12,459 bases of DNA from Bacteroidota bacterium (lineage in GTDB: Bacteria > Bacteroidota > Bacteroidia > Flavobacteriales_D > Crocinitomicaceae), in NCBI GenBank assembly GCA_016866375.1, contig VGMK01000047.1, positions 1 through 12,459 of the forward strand. The letters run 5' to 3'. Each line of letters begins with the position of its first letter. Within the stretch, counting starts at the first letter, position 1. The notes below the pieces were generated by a model. It did no database searches. It saw only the letters and a program-made list of their open reading frames with translations, and was not told the DNA's origin. The position numbers and the translations under genes are program-made. Shown piece after piece: positions 1-6,356 of the stretch.

Positions 1-436
1 TGATTCCCGTTATTTTAAATGTATTCTCATTTAAATAATGTATAAACTCAGGATCTAATATATCATCTCCCTCGCGAATTAAATCCCAAGAACAACAAGC
101 TTGATAATTTAAACGTTCTTTTTCAATAAGTGAAAATAAGCGATTCAAACCGCGATATCGCAGGTCCACCATATCCCACAAATCATTTTCAGACATTGAT
201 CTTAAATCGTCTTTTAATTCAGTTGGGCTACCAAAACAGGCAAAACCGGCATTTTTAGTGCTTGCACCTGTGGGTAAATATCCACGTTCTACAACCATTA
301 TTTTTGCTTTATAATGCCTTTGTTTTAGGTAAATAGCCGTGGAAAGACCAACGATTCCTGCACCAATAATTAAGAAATCAATATCTTCAAAATAGGACTT
401 TTTTTCCCAGAAGCTTAATTGATCTATCTTTAGCAT
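1..436 (-). CDS. FAD-dependent oxidoreductase (DAO family), N-terminal part, cut by window edge
   Basis: The leftward reading frame opens at ATG 436-434 and runs off the window after 145 codons. Residues 20-30 read DFLIIGAGIVG, the beta-strand plus GxGxxG dinucleotide-binding loop of an FAD Rossmann fold, followed by the expected alpha helix and a VVERG segment whose Glu would bind the ribose of FAD. The TGASTKNAGFACFGS segment near residues 57-71 is typical of the D-amino-acid oxidase / glycine oxidase (DAO) superfamily, where it contacts the flavin. Substrate cannot be told: the specificity-determining C-terminal part is outside the window. No signal peptide, so cytoplasmic. It is divergently oriented to the gene starting at 514 and has a good Bacteroidota-type promoter just upstream. 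The family call is safe; a specific enzyme name would be a guess. Confidence 0.85.
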   Translation of the reverse strand, partial: MLKIDQLSFWEKKSYFEDIDFLIIGAGIVGLSTAIYLKQRHYKAKIMVVERGYLPTGASTKNAGFACFGSPTELKDDLRSMSENDLWDMVDLRYRGLNRLFSLIEKERLNYQACCSWDLIREGDDILDPEFIHYLNENTFKITGI

Positions 437-455
437 TTTTATTCTTCGTATTTTT

Positions 456-491
456 TAACGAAATTCGTAACAAAATTAGACTATTTCGTTA
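456..491. repeat. 9-bp perfect inverted repeat in the divergent promoter region
   Basis: TAACGAAAT (456-464) and ATTTCGTTA (483-491) are perfect reverse complements separated by 18 bases. The leftward -7 box (471-478) sits in the middle of the spacer, and the right arm touches the rightward -7 box. The position suits an operator for a dimeric regulator of both genes, but no regulator gene is in view. Confidence 0.45.
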
Positions 492-503
492 CATTCGTCC
501 AAA
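471..503 (-). promoter_or_regulatory. Bacteroidota-type promoter for the FAD oxidoreductase
   Basis: On the minus strand TTTG (503-500), a 21-base spacer and TAATTTTG (478-471) match the Bacteroidota -33 TTTG and -7 TAnnTTTG boxes exactly. The predicted transcript would begin about 30 bases before the ATG at 436. The spacer overlaps the candidate -7 box of the opposite gene. Confidence 0.6.
490..497 (+). promoter_or_regulatory. Candidate -7 box for the rightward coiled-coil gene
   Basis: TACATTCG matches TAnnTTTG at all but one position and lies 16 bases before the ATG at 514, implying a very short leader. No good TTTG is found 19-21 bases upstream. The same TTCGTCC sequence recurs at the candidate box of the mpl-like gene at almost the same distance from its ATG, which lends some support. 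Confidence 0.35.
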
Positions 504-513
504 AGATTTTCAA

Positions 514-2562
514 ATGAAGAATTGTATTATTTTTATTTGTATTTTCTCGTGTTCTTGGTTTTATTCTCAACGAGTAGTGAGTATTTCGATTCAGGGTTAT
601 GTTAAGAATTATTCAACAAATAAGAATATATTCGGCTCTACTTTATATTTACAACAAAACGATAAACTTATTTCTAAAGCTGTTTCTGAATCGAACGGAG
701 AGTATTTGATTTCTGGAAAAATCAATATAGCATTTCCTTTTGAGTTGGTCTCCTCTAAGTCCGGTTTTATAACAAAAAAAGTATTGTTTGACCTCAAAAC
801 GCTCATTGTCAAAAATACATCCTCTCCTTCTGTGAAAATACTCCCAAGATTTACTTTTCAATTGTATGAGGATCGTCCGAATACTGACCTGAGCTTTGCA
901 AGTAAGGATTATGCAGAGCGACTATTTTGGGATCAAGAAAAATATTGTGTTATTTCAGATGGTAAAGAGAAAGAATTAAGTCGTAAAGTTGAATTGGCCT
1001 ATAATAATCTATCGGTTAAGGTACAATTGAGTGCAGCAGATAGCATACAAAAACTTCAAGATGATGCTACTATTGAAAAGCAAATACAGTTAGTATTGAG
1101 TAACGCCAATTCATTGGAAAAGGCCGGAAAATATGCCGATGCAATTACTGAATACTCAAAGGTTCAATTACTAACCGCGAATGTTTTTAATGAACAAAAA
1201 TTTTCAAAATATCTAGCCTCCGCAGCATCTAGTATTCAAGATGTAAAAGTAAAAAAAGATGCAGAAGAGTTAGCATTTAAGGGTCAAATAAAGCTGGCTA
1301 AAGAAAAAATTGCACTTGGGCGTATGGGTTTAAATACAGCAAATAGCGTGTTGAAATCTGAACCCATGAAAAGTAGGTCATCAGATCCTGAAGTAACAAT
1401 ATTAAAAGATCAGATTGCTAAATTGCAGCAATATTACAAGGATAAAGATGCCGCATATAAACTTTTAAAAACAAATAAAAATACGCCAGGCGCCCTAATT
1501 GCTTTACAAAATGTCTTTTCTACTGCGACCAACAATAGTGAGTTTACAATCTCATCAGAAATTACTCAATTGAAAAAATCAATAGACTCACTTAACAATA
1601 TTTTGAATCCCACTCTGAACCAAACGATTGCAACCAGTAATCAGCCTACTAATGTCAATAGATTGAGCTCTCCGGGACAAAAATTTAATGGCAGTGCAAA
1701 AGATGCGTTTAACAATTTGGATAATACAACCCAACTAAACACTTCATCTAAACAAGAGCAAATGGAAAATGCAGTTAATGAGGTTGCATACGAAAATTCC
1801 TTGAATAAAAAACTTAACGAGTCACGTGCAATTGACGCTGCTGTTGAAATAGATAAAAGGAAAGATGTGAAAGATCGATTGGCTCGTGAGGAGGATTCGT
1901 TGCAGGAGATAAGACAATTTCAAATGGAGGAGGCCACGTTAAAAAATGAATATGAAAAATACAAGTTGGATTCTTTGAACCTCATGAAAACATATGTCCA
2001 AGCAAGACAGTTAGAACAATTACAAACTGAAAAGGAACTCCACGATATTAATGAGAAAGAAAAGCTGGAAATTACTCATGAAAGACATAAAGAAATGGTA
2101 GACAATCACAATAATCAGATGCAAATGCAACGTGAAGAGGATCTTAAGAATCAACTTTTACGTCAGGTGGATATGGAAAATGCAAAAAATGATGTTGAAA
2201 AAGCATTGTATTCAAGTCATTTAGAAAACGAAAAAAAACAAGAGCAACGTATGTACGACCAGCAACAAATGATTGAGGACAAGCCAGTATTGCAAAATCA
2301 ACCCAATTTTCTAGCAGATTCGGATGGAAATATTTATAAAAATGACTCGACTTATGAAGAAGTTTACGAGTTAAAAAATGAGCAAGGATTTGTAGAAACT
2401 GTTATCATTCGAAGAATAATTGTTGATCACTATGGTTATGGTCTTGTCTATGAACAAACCAAAAATGCTAAAGGTATTTGTTCATACACGAGAAATGGCT
2501 TCCCCATCACAGAATTTGAGTGGCAAAATGAGTCGAAACGAAAGTCTCCTTTTAAAAAGTAG
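514..2562 (+). CDS. Exported coiled-coil protein with N-terminal carboxypeptidase-regulatory-like domain, unknown function
   Basis: The protein has 682 residues. Residues 1-19 form a short signal peptide (basic start, hydrophobic core, likely cleavage near YSQ), so it is exported. Residues about 24-110 look like a beta-sandwich of the carboxypeptidase-regulatory-like kind (an Ile-rich strand, GSTLYL, then ESNGEYLISG), common in Bacteroidota envelope proteins. Residues about 190-240 resemble a TPR-like helical pair (LEKAGKYADAITEYSKV). Residues 290-365 and especially 415-590 are highly charged, Gln/Glu/Lys-rich predicted coiled coil. The last 90 residues form a separate small domain with aromatic strands (YGYGLVYE, FPITEFEW). 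No catalytic motif and no lipobox are visible. An envelope or periplasmic structural or adaptor role is inference only. It is monocistronic in appearance, with mpl-like following after 87 bases. Confidence 0.8.
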   Translation: MKNCIIFICIFSCSWFYSQRVVSISIQGYVKNYSTNKNIFGSTLYLQQNDKLISKAVSESNGEYLISGKINIAFPFELVSSKSGFITKKVLFDLKTLIVKNTSSPSVKILPRFTFQLYEDRPNTDLSFASKDYAERLFWDQEKYCVISDGKEKELSRKVELAYNNLSVKVQLSAADSIQKLQDDATIEKQIQLVLSNANSLEKAGKYADAITEYSKVQLLTANVFNEQKFSKYLASAASSIQDVKVKKDAEELAFKGQIKLAKEKIALGRMGLNTANSVLKSEPMKSRSSDPEVTILKDQIAKLQQYYKDKDAAYKLLKTNKNTPGALIALQNVFSTATNNSEFTISSEITQLKKSIDSLNNILNPTLNQTIATSNQPTNVNRLSSPGQKFNGSAKDAFNNLDNTTQLNTSSKQEQMENAVNEVAYENSLNKKLNESRAIDAAVEIDKRKDVKDRLAREEDSLQEIRQFQMEEATLKNEYEKYKLDSLNLMKTYVQARQLEQLQTEKELHDINEKEKLEITHERHKEMVDNHNNQMQMQREEDLKNQLLRQVDMENAKNDVEKALYSSHLENEKKQEQRMYDQQQMIEDKPVLQNQPNFLADSDGNIYKNDSTYEEVYELKNEQGFVETVIIRRIIVDHYGYGLVYEQTKNAKGICSYTRNGFPITEFEWQNESKRKSPFKK

Positions 2563-2583
2563 CTTTTAAATAATCGTTGTGCG

Positions 2584-2608
2584 TAACTATTTTAGTTATC
2601 TTATAACT
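2584..2608 (+). repeat. Alternative small hairpins between the coiled-coil gene and mpl
   Basis: TAACTA (2584-2589) can pair with TAGTTA (2593-2598), or AGTTAT (2594-2599) can pair with ATAACT (2603-2608). The two stems are mutually exclusive and a further TAGTTAT lies at 2621-2627. All are AT-only apart from one G-C pair and lack a following T run, so a terminator is doubtful; a binding site is possible. Confidence 0.3.
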
Positions 2609-2624
2609 GTTTATTATTTGTAGT

Positions 2625-2632
2625 TATTTTCG
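2625..2632 (+). promoter_or_regulatory. Candidate -7 box for the mpl-like gene
   Basis: TATTTTCG fits TAnnTTTG with one change, 17 bases before the ATG at 2650. It shares TTCGTCC with the box before the gene at 514. The upstream -33 element is poor. Confidence 0.3.
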
Positions 2633-2649
2633 TCCTAAATTAGTTGGGA

Positions 2650-4020
2650 ATGCATGTACATTTTATAGCTATTGGAGGAAGCGCCATGCATAATTTAGCT
2701 ATTGCGTTAAGTCGAAAAGGAGCTAAAGTCACTGGTTCAGATGACGAAATATTCGAACCATCAAAATCGCGTTTAGAAAAACAAGGAATACTTCCTTCCC
2801 AGTTGGGTTGGCAGGTAGAATCAATCACGACTTCTTTAGATGCGGTTATTTTGGGCATGCATGCACGTGAGGACAATCCTGAATTATTAAGGGCAAAGGA
2901 ATTGGGTTTGAAGATTTTCTCTTACCCAGAATATTTGTACGAACAAAGTAAGGATAAAGTAAGGATTGTCGTTGGCGGCAGCCATGGAAAGACAACTATC
3001 ACCTCCATGTTGTTGCATGCGATAAATAAACTTTCCATTGACGTTGATTATATGGTGGGTGCCCAACTCGAAGGATATGATTGTATGGTCAAATTAAGTG
3101 ATGAGGCAAAATATATGATTTTGGAGGGCGATGAATACCTTAGTTCTCCCATTGATAGAAGACCAAAGTTTCATTTGTATAAGCCTGATGTTGCCATCAT
3201 TAGTGGAATCGCATGGGATCATATTAATGTATTTCCAACATTTGAAAATTACGTTTTACAATTTGAGAAATTTTGTGAATTAATTGAACCAAACGGCAAA
3301 CTAATTTTTAACCAGGAAGATACGGAAGTCGCAAAGCTTGGAAGTGTATTTGCTTCAAAAATCCAAACTATTTCGTACCAAACTCCGGAATTTGAACCTT
3401 GTGAAAACGGAACAAGACTTCATTGGAATAATAAACAGTATTCATTGTTAGTTTTTGGCTCACATAATTTGCAAAACTTAATCGGAGCAATGCGACTGGC
3501 GGAAACTATGGAGATTTCTAATCATGATTTTTTAAACGCAATGTCGGATTTTACTGGTGCAGGTAAACGGCTTCAAAAGGTTATTGAAAAATCTTCCTTT
3601 ACAATGTTTAAAGATTTTGCACATTCGCCTTCAAAATTGAAAGCAACAACGACAGCAGTAAAACACCAATATGAAGGAAGAAAACTAATTGCCTGCATGG
3701 AGTTACATACTTTTTCTTCCTTGAAAAAAGAGTTTTTACCGCATTACAAAGACGCCATGAAAAAAGCGGATCATGCCTTGGTGTATTTTAATCCTAAGGT
3801 TGTTGCGCACAAGAAATTAGAACCTATAAGCGAAGGTCAGGTATTAGCAGGGTTTGGTGGAAATGTTAAGGTGGTTACCTCTACAAAAGAAGTATTTCAA
3901 TTTATTAAACAATTTGATTTAACGCAGAGTGTACTATTGATGATGTCATCCGGTAACTTTGATGGAATCGATTACGATAAATTTGGGGAAGAATTGTCTG
4001 CTAATATTTTGCTTTCATAA
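2650..4020 (+). CDS. mpl: Mur ligase, UDP-MurNAc:L-Ala-gamma-D-Glu-meso-DAP ligase-like (Mpl / 'peptidoglycan synthetase')
   Basis: The 456-residue protein is a complete cytoplasmic Mur ligase. Residues 1-12 (MHVHFIAIGGSA) form the N-terminal Rossmann strand and Gly loop that binds the UDP-sugar. GGSHGKTT at 109-116 is the ATP P-loop. LEGDEYLSSP at 158-167 carries the Mg-binding Glu region, GIAWDHINVFPT (186-197) the conserved His, GAGKRLQ at 303-309 the central-domain Arg motif, and KDFAHSP at 321-327 replaces the DYAHHP motif that opens the C-terminal domain. In Mpl the reaction joins recycled tripeptide to UDP-MurNAc using ATP, salvaging cell wall peptides. The GDEY and the MurC-like N-terminus favour Mpl over MurC, though the exact peptide substrate is inferred. 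ATG 2650 is preferred over an in-frame TTG at 2644 because the family begins at MHxHFIAIGG. It converges with the DUF4199 gene, leaving 73 bases. Confidence 0.85.
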   Translation: MHVHFIAIGGSAMHNLAIALSRKGAKVTGSDDEIFEPSKSRLEKQGILPSQLGWQVESITTSLDAVILGMHAREDNPELLRAKELGLKIFSYPEYLYEQSKDKVRIVVGGSHGKTTITSMLLHAINKLSIDVDYMVGAQLEGYDCMVKLSDEAKYMILEGDEYLSSPIDRRPKFHLYKPDVAIISGIAWDHINVFPTFENYVLQFEKFCELIEPNGKLIFNQEDTEVAKLGSVFASKIQTISYQTPEFEPCENGTRLHWNNKQYSLLVFGSHNLQNLIGAMRLAETMEISNHDFLNAMSDFTGAGKRLQKVIEKSSFTMFKDFAHSPSKLKATTTAVKHQYEGRKLIACMELHTFSSLKKEFLPHYKDAMKKADHALVYFNPKVVAHKKLEPISEGQVLAGFGGNVKVVTSTKEVFQFIKQFDLTQSVLLMMSSGNFDGIDYDKFGEELSANILLS

Positions 4021-4093
4021 CCTTCGTTTCATTTTCTAGTCACAAAAACATATGGCCAAATAAAAGGTATTGTTTGTTGAGACTATAGGATTC

Positions 4094-4633
4094 CTAATTC
4101 CTAAAAACGATTCGTCTGTATATTAGTGAAATGATAAGAGAATTTATCGCACTGAAAATGGTCAGACCTAGGAGTGTAATGACCATCGTAAACTTGGGGC
4201 TAAACATCATCTCCGTTTGGTTCATCATCAGCGTCTTAATCTCTTTGTCTGATTTATTGGAGAGGTCTTGGTTGTTTTTTTTAAGCTCATTAATATTATC
4301 AGGATCATTTAATTGATGCTCCATGTATTCTATTTTGCTCTGCGTATAGTCGGGAAAAATATTTTGGTAATAAAAGAAAAGAAACACACCTACCACAACG
4401 GTGTAGGGTAATCCGGCAGACATTCCATTTTTAACATCATTGAGATAGTTGCTGTCCTCCTCGTATCGTTTTACCTGATAAAGAGAGTAGGCAATAGCAG
4501 CGGTGACGAGGAACATATTTGTAAATACGAAAGGTTTGATTTCATATAAGGACCAGCCTATTTTCAGCGAAATCAATTTTAGTAAAATGAAAAATAAGGA
4601 TGTAAGAAAACCGACTCGTAACGGAATTGTCAT
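4094..4633 (-). CDS. DUF4199 family membrane protein, downstream of rho
   Basis: The 179-residue protein has four predicted membrane helices, at about residues 7-24, 33-52, 70-90 and 148-172, with a hydrophilic acidic and Lys-rich segment (about 92-145) between the third and fourth. It has no signal peptide other than the first helix and no catalytic motif. The arrangement and length match DUF4199, a family of unknown function found mainly in Bacteroidota. Its ATG (4633-4631) lies one base after the rho stop codon (TAG 4637-4635), so it is almost certainly on the rho transcript and may be translated by reinitiation. Any functional tie to Rho is not shown. It ends facing the mpl-like gene. Confidence 0.85.
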   Translation of the reverse strand: MTIPLRVGFLTSLFFILLKLISLKIGWSLYEIKPFVFTNMFLVTAAIAYSLYQVKRYEEDSNYLNDVKNGMSAGLPYTVVVGVFLFFYYQNIFPDYTQSKIEYMEHQLNDPDNINELKKNNQDLSNKSDKEIKTLMMNQTEMMFSPKFTMVITLLGLTIFSAINSLIISLIYRRIVFRN

Positions 4634-4634
4634 T

Positions 4635-6215
4635 CTAACTATTCATTGAAACTAAAAACTCTTCATTAGACAGCGTATTTTCCATGTGAGATTTCAGAAA
4701 TTCCATAGCTTCTACTGGGTTCATGTCTGCAATGAATTTCCGGATAAGCCAAACGCGCTGCAGAACCTCTTTTCCAACCAGTAAGTCTTCTCTTCTTGTT
4801 CCTGATGCCGTAATGTCAATTGCTGGATAGATTCTTCTGTTCGATATCTTACGATCCAACTGAAGTTCCATATTTCCTGTTCCTTTGAATTCTTCGAAGA
4901 TAACTTCGTCCATTTTGGAACCTGTTTCCGTCAAGGCAGTTGCCAATATAGAAAGCGATCCTCCGTTTTCAATTTTTCTCGCAGAACCAAAGAAACGCTT
5001 TGGCTTGTGCAATGCGTTTGCGTCTACACCACCAGAAAGTACTTTTCCAGAGGCAGGAGAAACGGTATTGTATGCCCGGGCCAAGCGTGTTATTGAATCT
5101 AAAAGAATACAAACATCATGGCCACATTCAACCATTCTTTTGGCTTTTTCAAGAACCATGTTCGCTACCTTCACATGTCGTTCTGCAGGTTCGTCAAAGG
5201 TAGATGCAATAACTTCAGCCCTAACACTTCTTGCCATATCTGTTACTTCTTCTGGTCTTTCGTCAATCAACAGAACGATCAAATATGTTTCAGGATGATT
5301 TGCGGCTATGGCGTTGGCAACATCCTTCAATAACATTGTTTTTCCCGTTTTTGGTTGTGCCACAATCATTCCCCTTTGTCCTTTACCAATAGGAGAAAAT
5401 AAATCCATAACACGAGTGGATAAAGTTTCTTGTTTGTGTCCTGTCAACTTAAATTTTTCATCTGGAAACAGGGGCGTTAAATACTGGAAGGGAACACGAT
5501 CTCGAATGTAAGATGGATCGCGACCATTTATTGATTCAACCTTAACCAAAGGAAAATACTTCTCTCCTTCCTTTGGTGGTCGAATGGTTCCCTTCACTGT
5601 ATCTCCTGTTTTTAACCCAAATAACTTAATTTGATTCTGAGAAACATAAATATCGTCTGGTGAAGGTAAATAATTGTAGTCTGAAGATCGCAAAAACCCG
5701 TAACCGTCTTGAATTACCTCTAAAACTCCTTCAGCCGAGACAATTCCAACCAGGTCATAATTTTCTTCAAGTTTATTATTCAAATGGCCTTCTTGATATT
5801 TCGGTTGCTTGCTGTGTTGTTGCTTTTGAATTGGATGGTCCACCATTTCGGTCGATTTTTCATCAAAATGAATTGTTTCATCTCCAGAAAATACTTCCGA
5901 TTCAGATGAAGTATCACTAACCTCTACAGCAATCTCACCTTCCAATGATGATTCAATTGTTTCGAAAAATTGATCTTGTTTTTCACTCTTCGATTTGAAA
6001 TCTTCTATCGCTTTTCTCGGTCTTTTCCCCTTTGAAATTTCGTTTGTAAATTCCTCAGTGTTTTTTGGTTCTATTGCCTGTTCTGACAATGTGCCTCCCA
6101 TTATAAGCTCAATGAGATCCTCTTTCTTTAAGTTTTCGTAATTTGTCAGACCTACTGCTTGTGCAATTACTTTGAGGTCTGAAAGTTTTTTTTCCTCTAA
6201 GGCTTGTTTGTCCAT
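4635..6215 (-). CDS. rho: Transcription termination factor Rho, with long acidic insertion
   Basis: Rho is the hexameric RNA-dependent ATPase that ends transcription at C-rich, unstructured RNA. The 526-residue protein shows the Rho N-terminal helical domain at about 8-40 (LSDLKVIAQAVGL), a low-complexity acidic Ser/Glu/Lys segment at about 41-150, the cold-shock-like RNA-binding domain at about 155-230 (GVLEVIQDGYGFLRS), and the RecA-like motor. AQPKTGKT at 286-293 is Walker A, LLIDERPEEVT at 315-325 holds the catalytic Glu, ILLDSITRLARAYN at 370-383 is Walker B, and GGVDANALHKPKRFFGSARK (395-414) is the Q-loop region. All core motifs are intact. E. coli Rho is 419 residues; the difference is mainly the 41-150 insertion, a known feature of Bacteroidota Rho. 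The leader upstream suggests autoregulation. The DUF4199 gene follows after one base. Confidence 0.97.
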   Translation of the reverse strand: MDKQALEEKKLSDLKVIAQAVGLTNYENLKKEDLIELIMGGTLSEQAIEPKNTEEFTNEISKGKRPRKAIEDFKSKSEKQDQFFETIESSLEGEIAVEVSDTSSESEVFSGDETIHFDEKSTEMVDHPIQKQQHSKQPKYQEGHLNNKLEENYDLVGIVSAEGVLEVIQDGYGFLRSSDYNYLPSPDDIYVSQNQIKLFGLKTGDTVKGTIRPPKEGEKYFPLVKVESINGRDPSYIRDRVPFQYLTPLFPDEKFKLTGHKQETLSTRVMDLFSPIGKGQRGMIVAQPKTGKTMLLKDVANAIAANHPETYLIVLLIDERPEEVTDMARSVRAEVIASTFDEPAERHVKVANMVLEKAKRMVECGHDVCILLDSITRLARAYNTVSPASGKVLSGGVDANALHKPKRFFGSARKIENGGSLSILATALTETGSKMDEVIFEEFKGTGNMELQLDRKISNRRIYPAIDITASGTRREDLLVGKEVLQRVWLIRKFIADMNPVEAMEFLKSHMENTLSNEEFLVSMNS

Positions 6216-6256
6216 GTAACGGTTTTGATTTTGTGAAGGGAATGGGGTTTATAAGA
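6216..6256 (-). promoter_or_regulatory. C-rich, G-poor rho leader (candidate rut / autoregulatory site)
   Basis: Read on the minus strand, the 41 bases before the rho ATG contain 14 C and a single G, with clusters CCCC and CCC and several TC/AC steps. This is the composition Rho prefers for loading. A short GC palindrome CGCCGGCG (6259-6266) lies just upstream of it. Autoregulation of rho by leader attenuation is known in E. coli; here it is inferred from composition only. Confidence 0.4.
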
Positions 6257-6281
6257 GCCGCCGGCGAGATAATTTTCGATG

Positions 6282-6312
6282 CAATGTTAACTAAAAGTTT
6301 TTAATTGACAAA
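6282..6312 (-). promoter_or_regulatory. Candidate rho promoter
   Basis: On the minus strand TTTG (6312-6309), a 19-base spacer and TAACATTG (6289-6282) fit the Bacteroidota promoter with one mismatch in the -7 box. It gives a leader of roughly 60 bases before the rho ATG at 6215. Confidence 0.5.
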
Positions 6313-6318
6313 CCAAAA

Positions 6319-6356
6319 AGCAAAAAATCTATGTTTTTCTTTTTTTCTTTTTTGCT
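6319..6356 (-). terminator. Weak hairpin at the end of the amidotransferase-like gene
   Basis: AGCAAAAAA and TTTTTTGCT are perfect complements (6319-6327 and 6348-6356) with a 20-base loop that contains the stop codon; on the minus strand TTTT follows the stem. The stem has only two G-C pairs, so this is a poor terminator candidate. Confidence 0.2.

Noticed and set aside
2644..2649. TTG start for the mpl-like gene at 2644
   Set aside because: ATG 2650 gives the family N-terminus MHVHFIAIGG; the TTG adds only two residues.
4021..4093. Bidirectional terminator between the convergent mpl-like and DUF4199 genes
   Set aside because: Only a 5-base repeat with a one-base centre (TAGGA-T-TCCTA, 4086-4096) was found, without a T run; no credible intrinsic terminator. 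Rho-dependent ending is possible but not visible.
4885..5298. Rightward 137-codon open frame opposite rho (and other rightward frames opposite rho, dnaB and menE)
   Set aside because: They lie entirely within strongly supported genes on the other strand and have no domain, promoter or start signal of their own.
6186..6193. A8 run near the start of rho as another frameshift site
   Set aside because: Rho reads in one frame on both sides of the run with the expected N-terminal domain, so no shift is needed. Runs of eight A or T also occur in menE, the J-protein gene and the DUF4199 gene without frame change.
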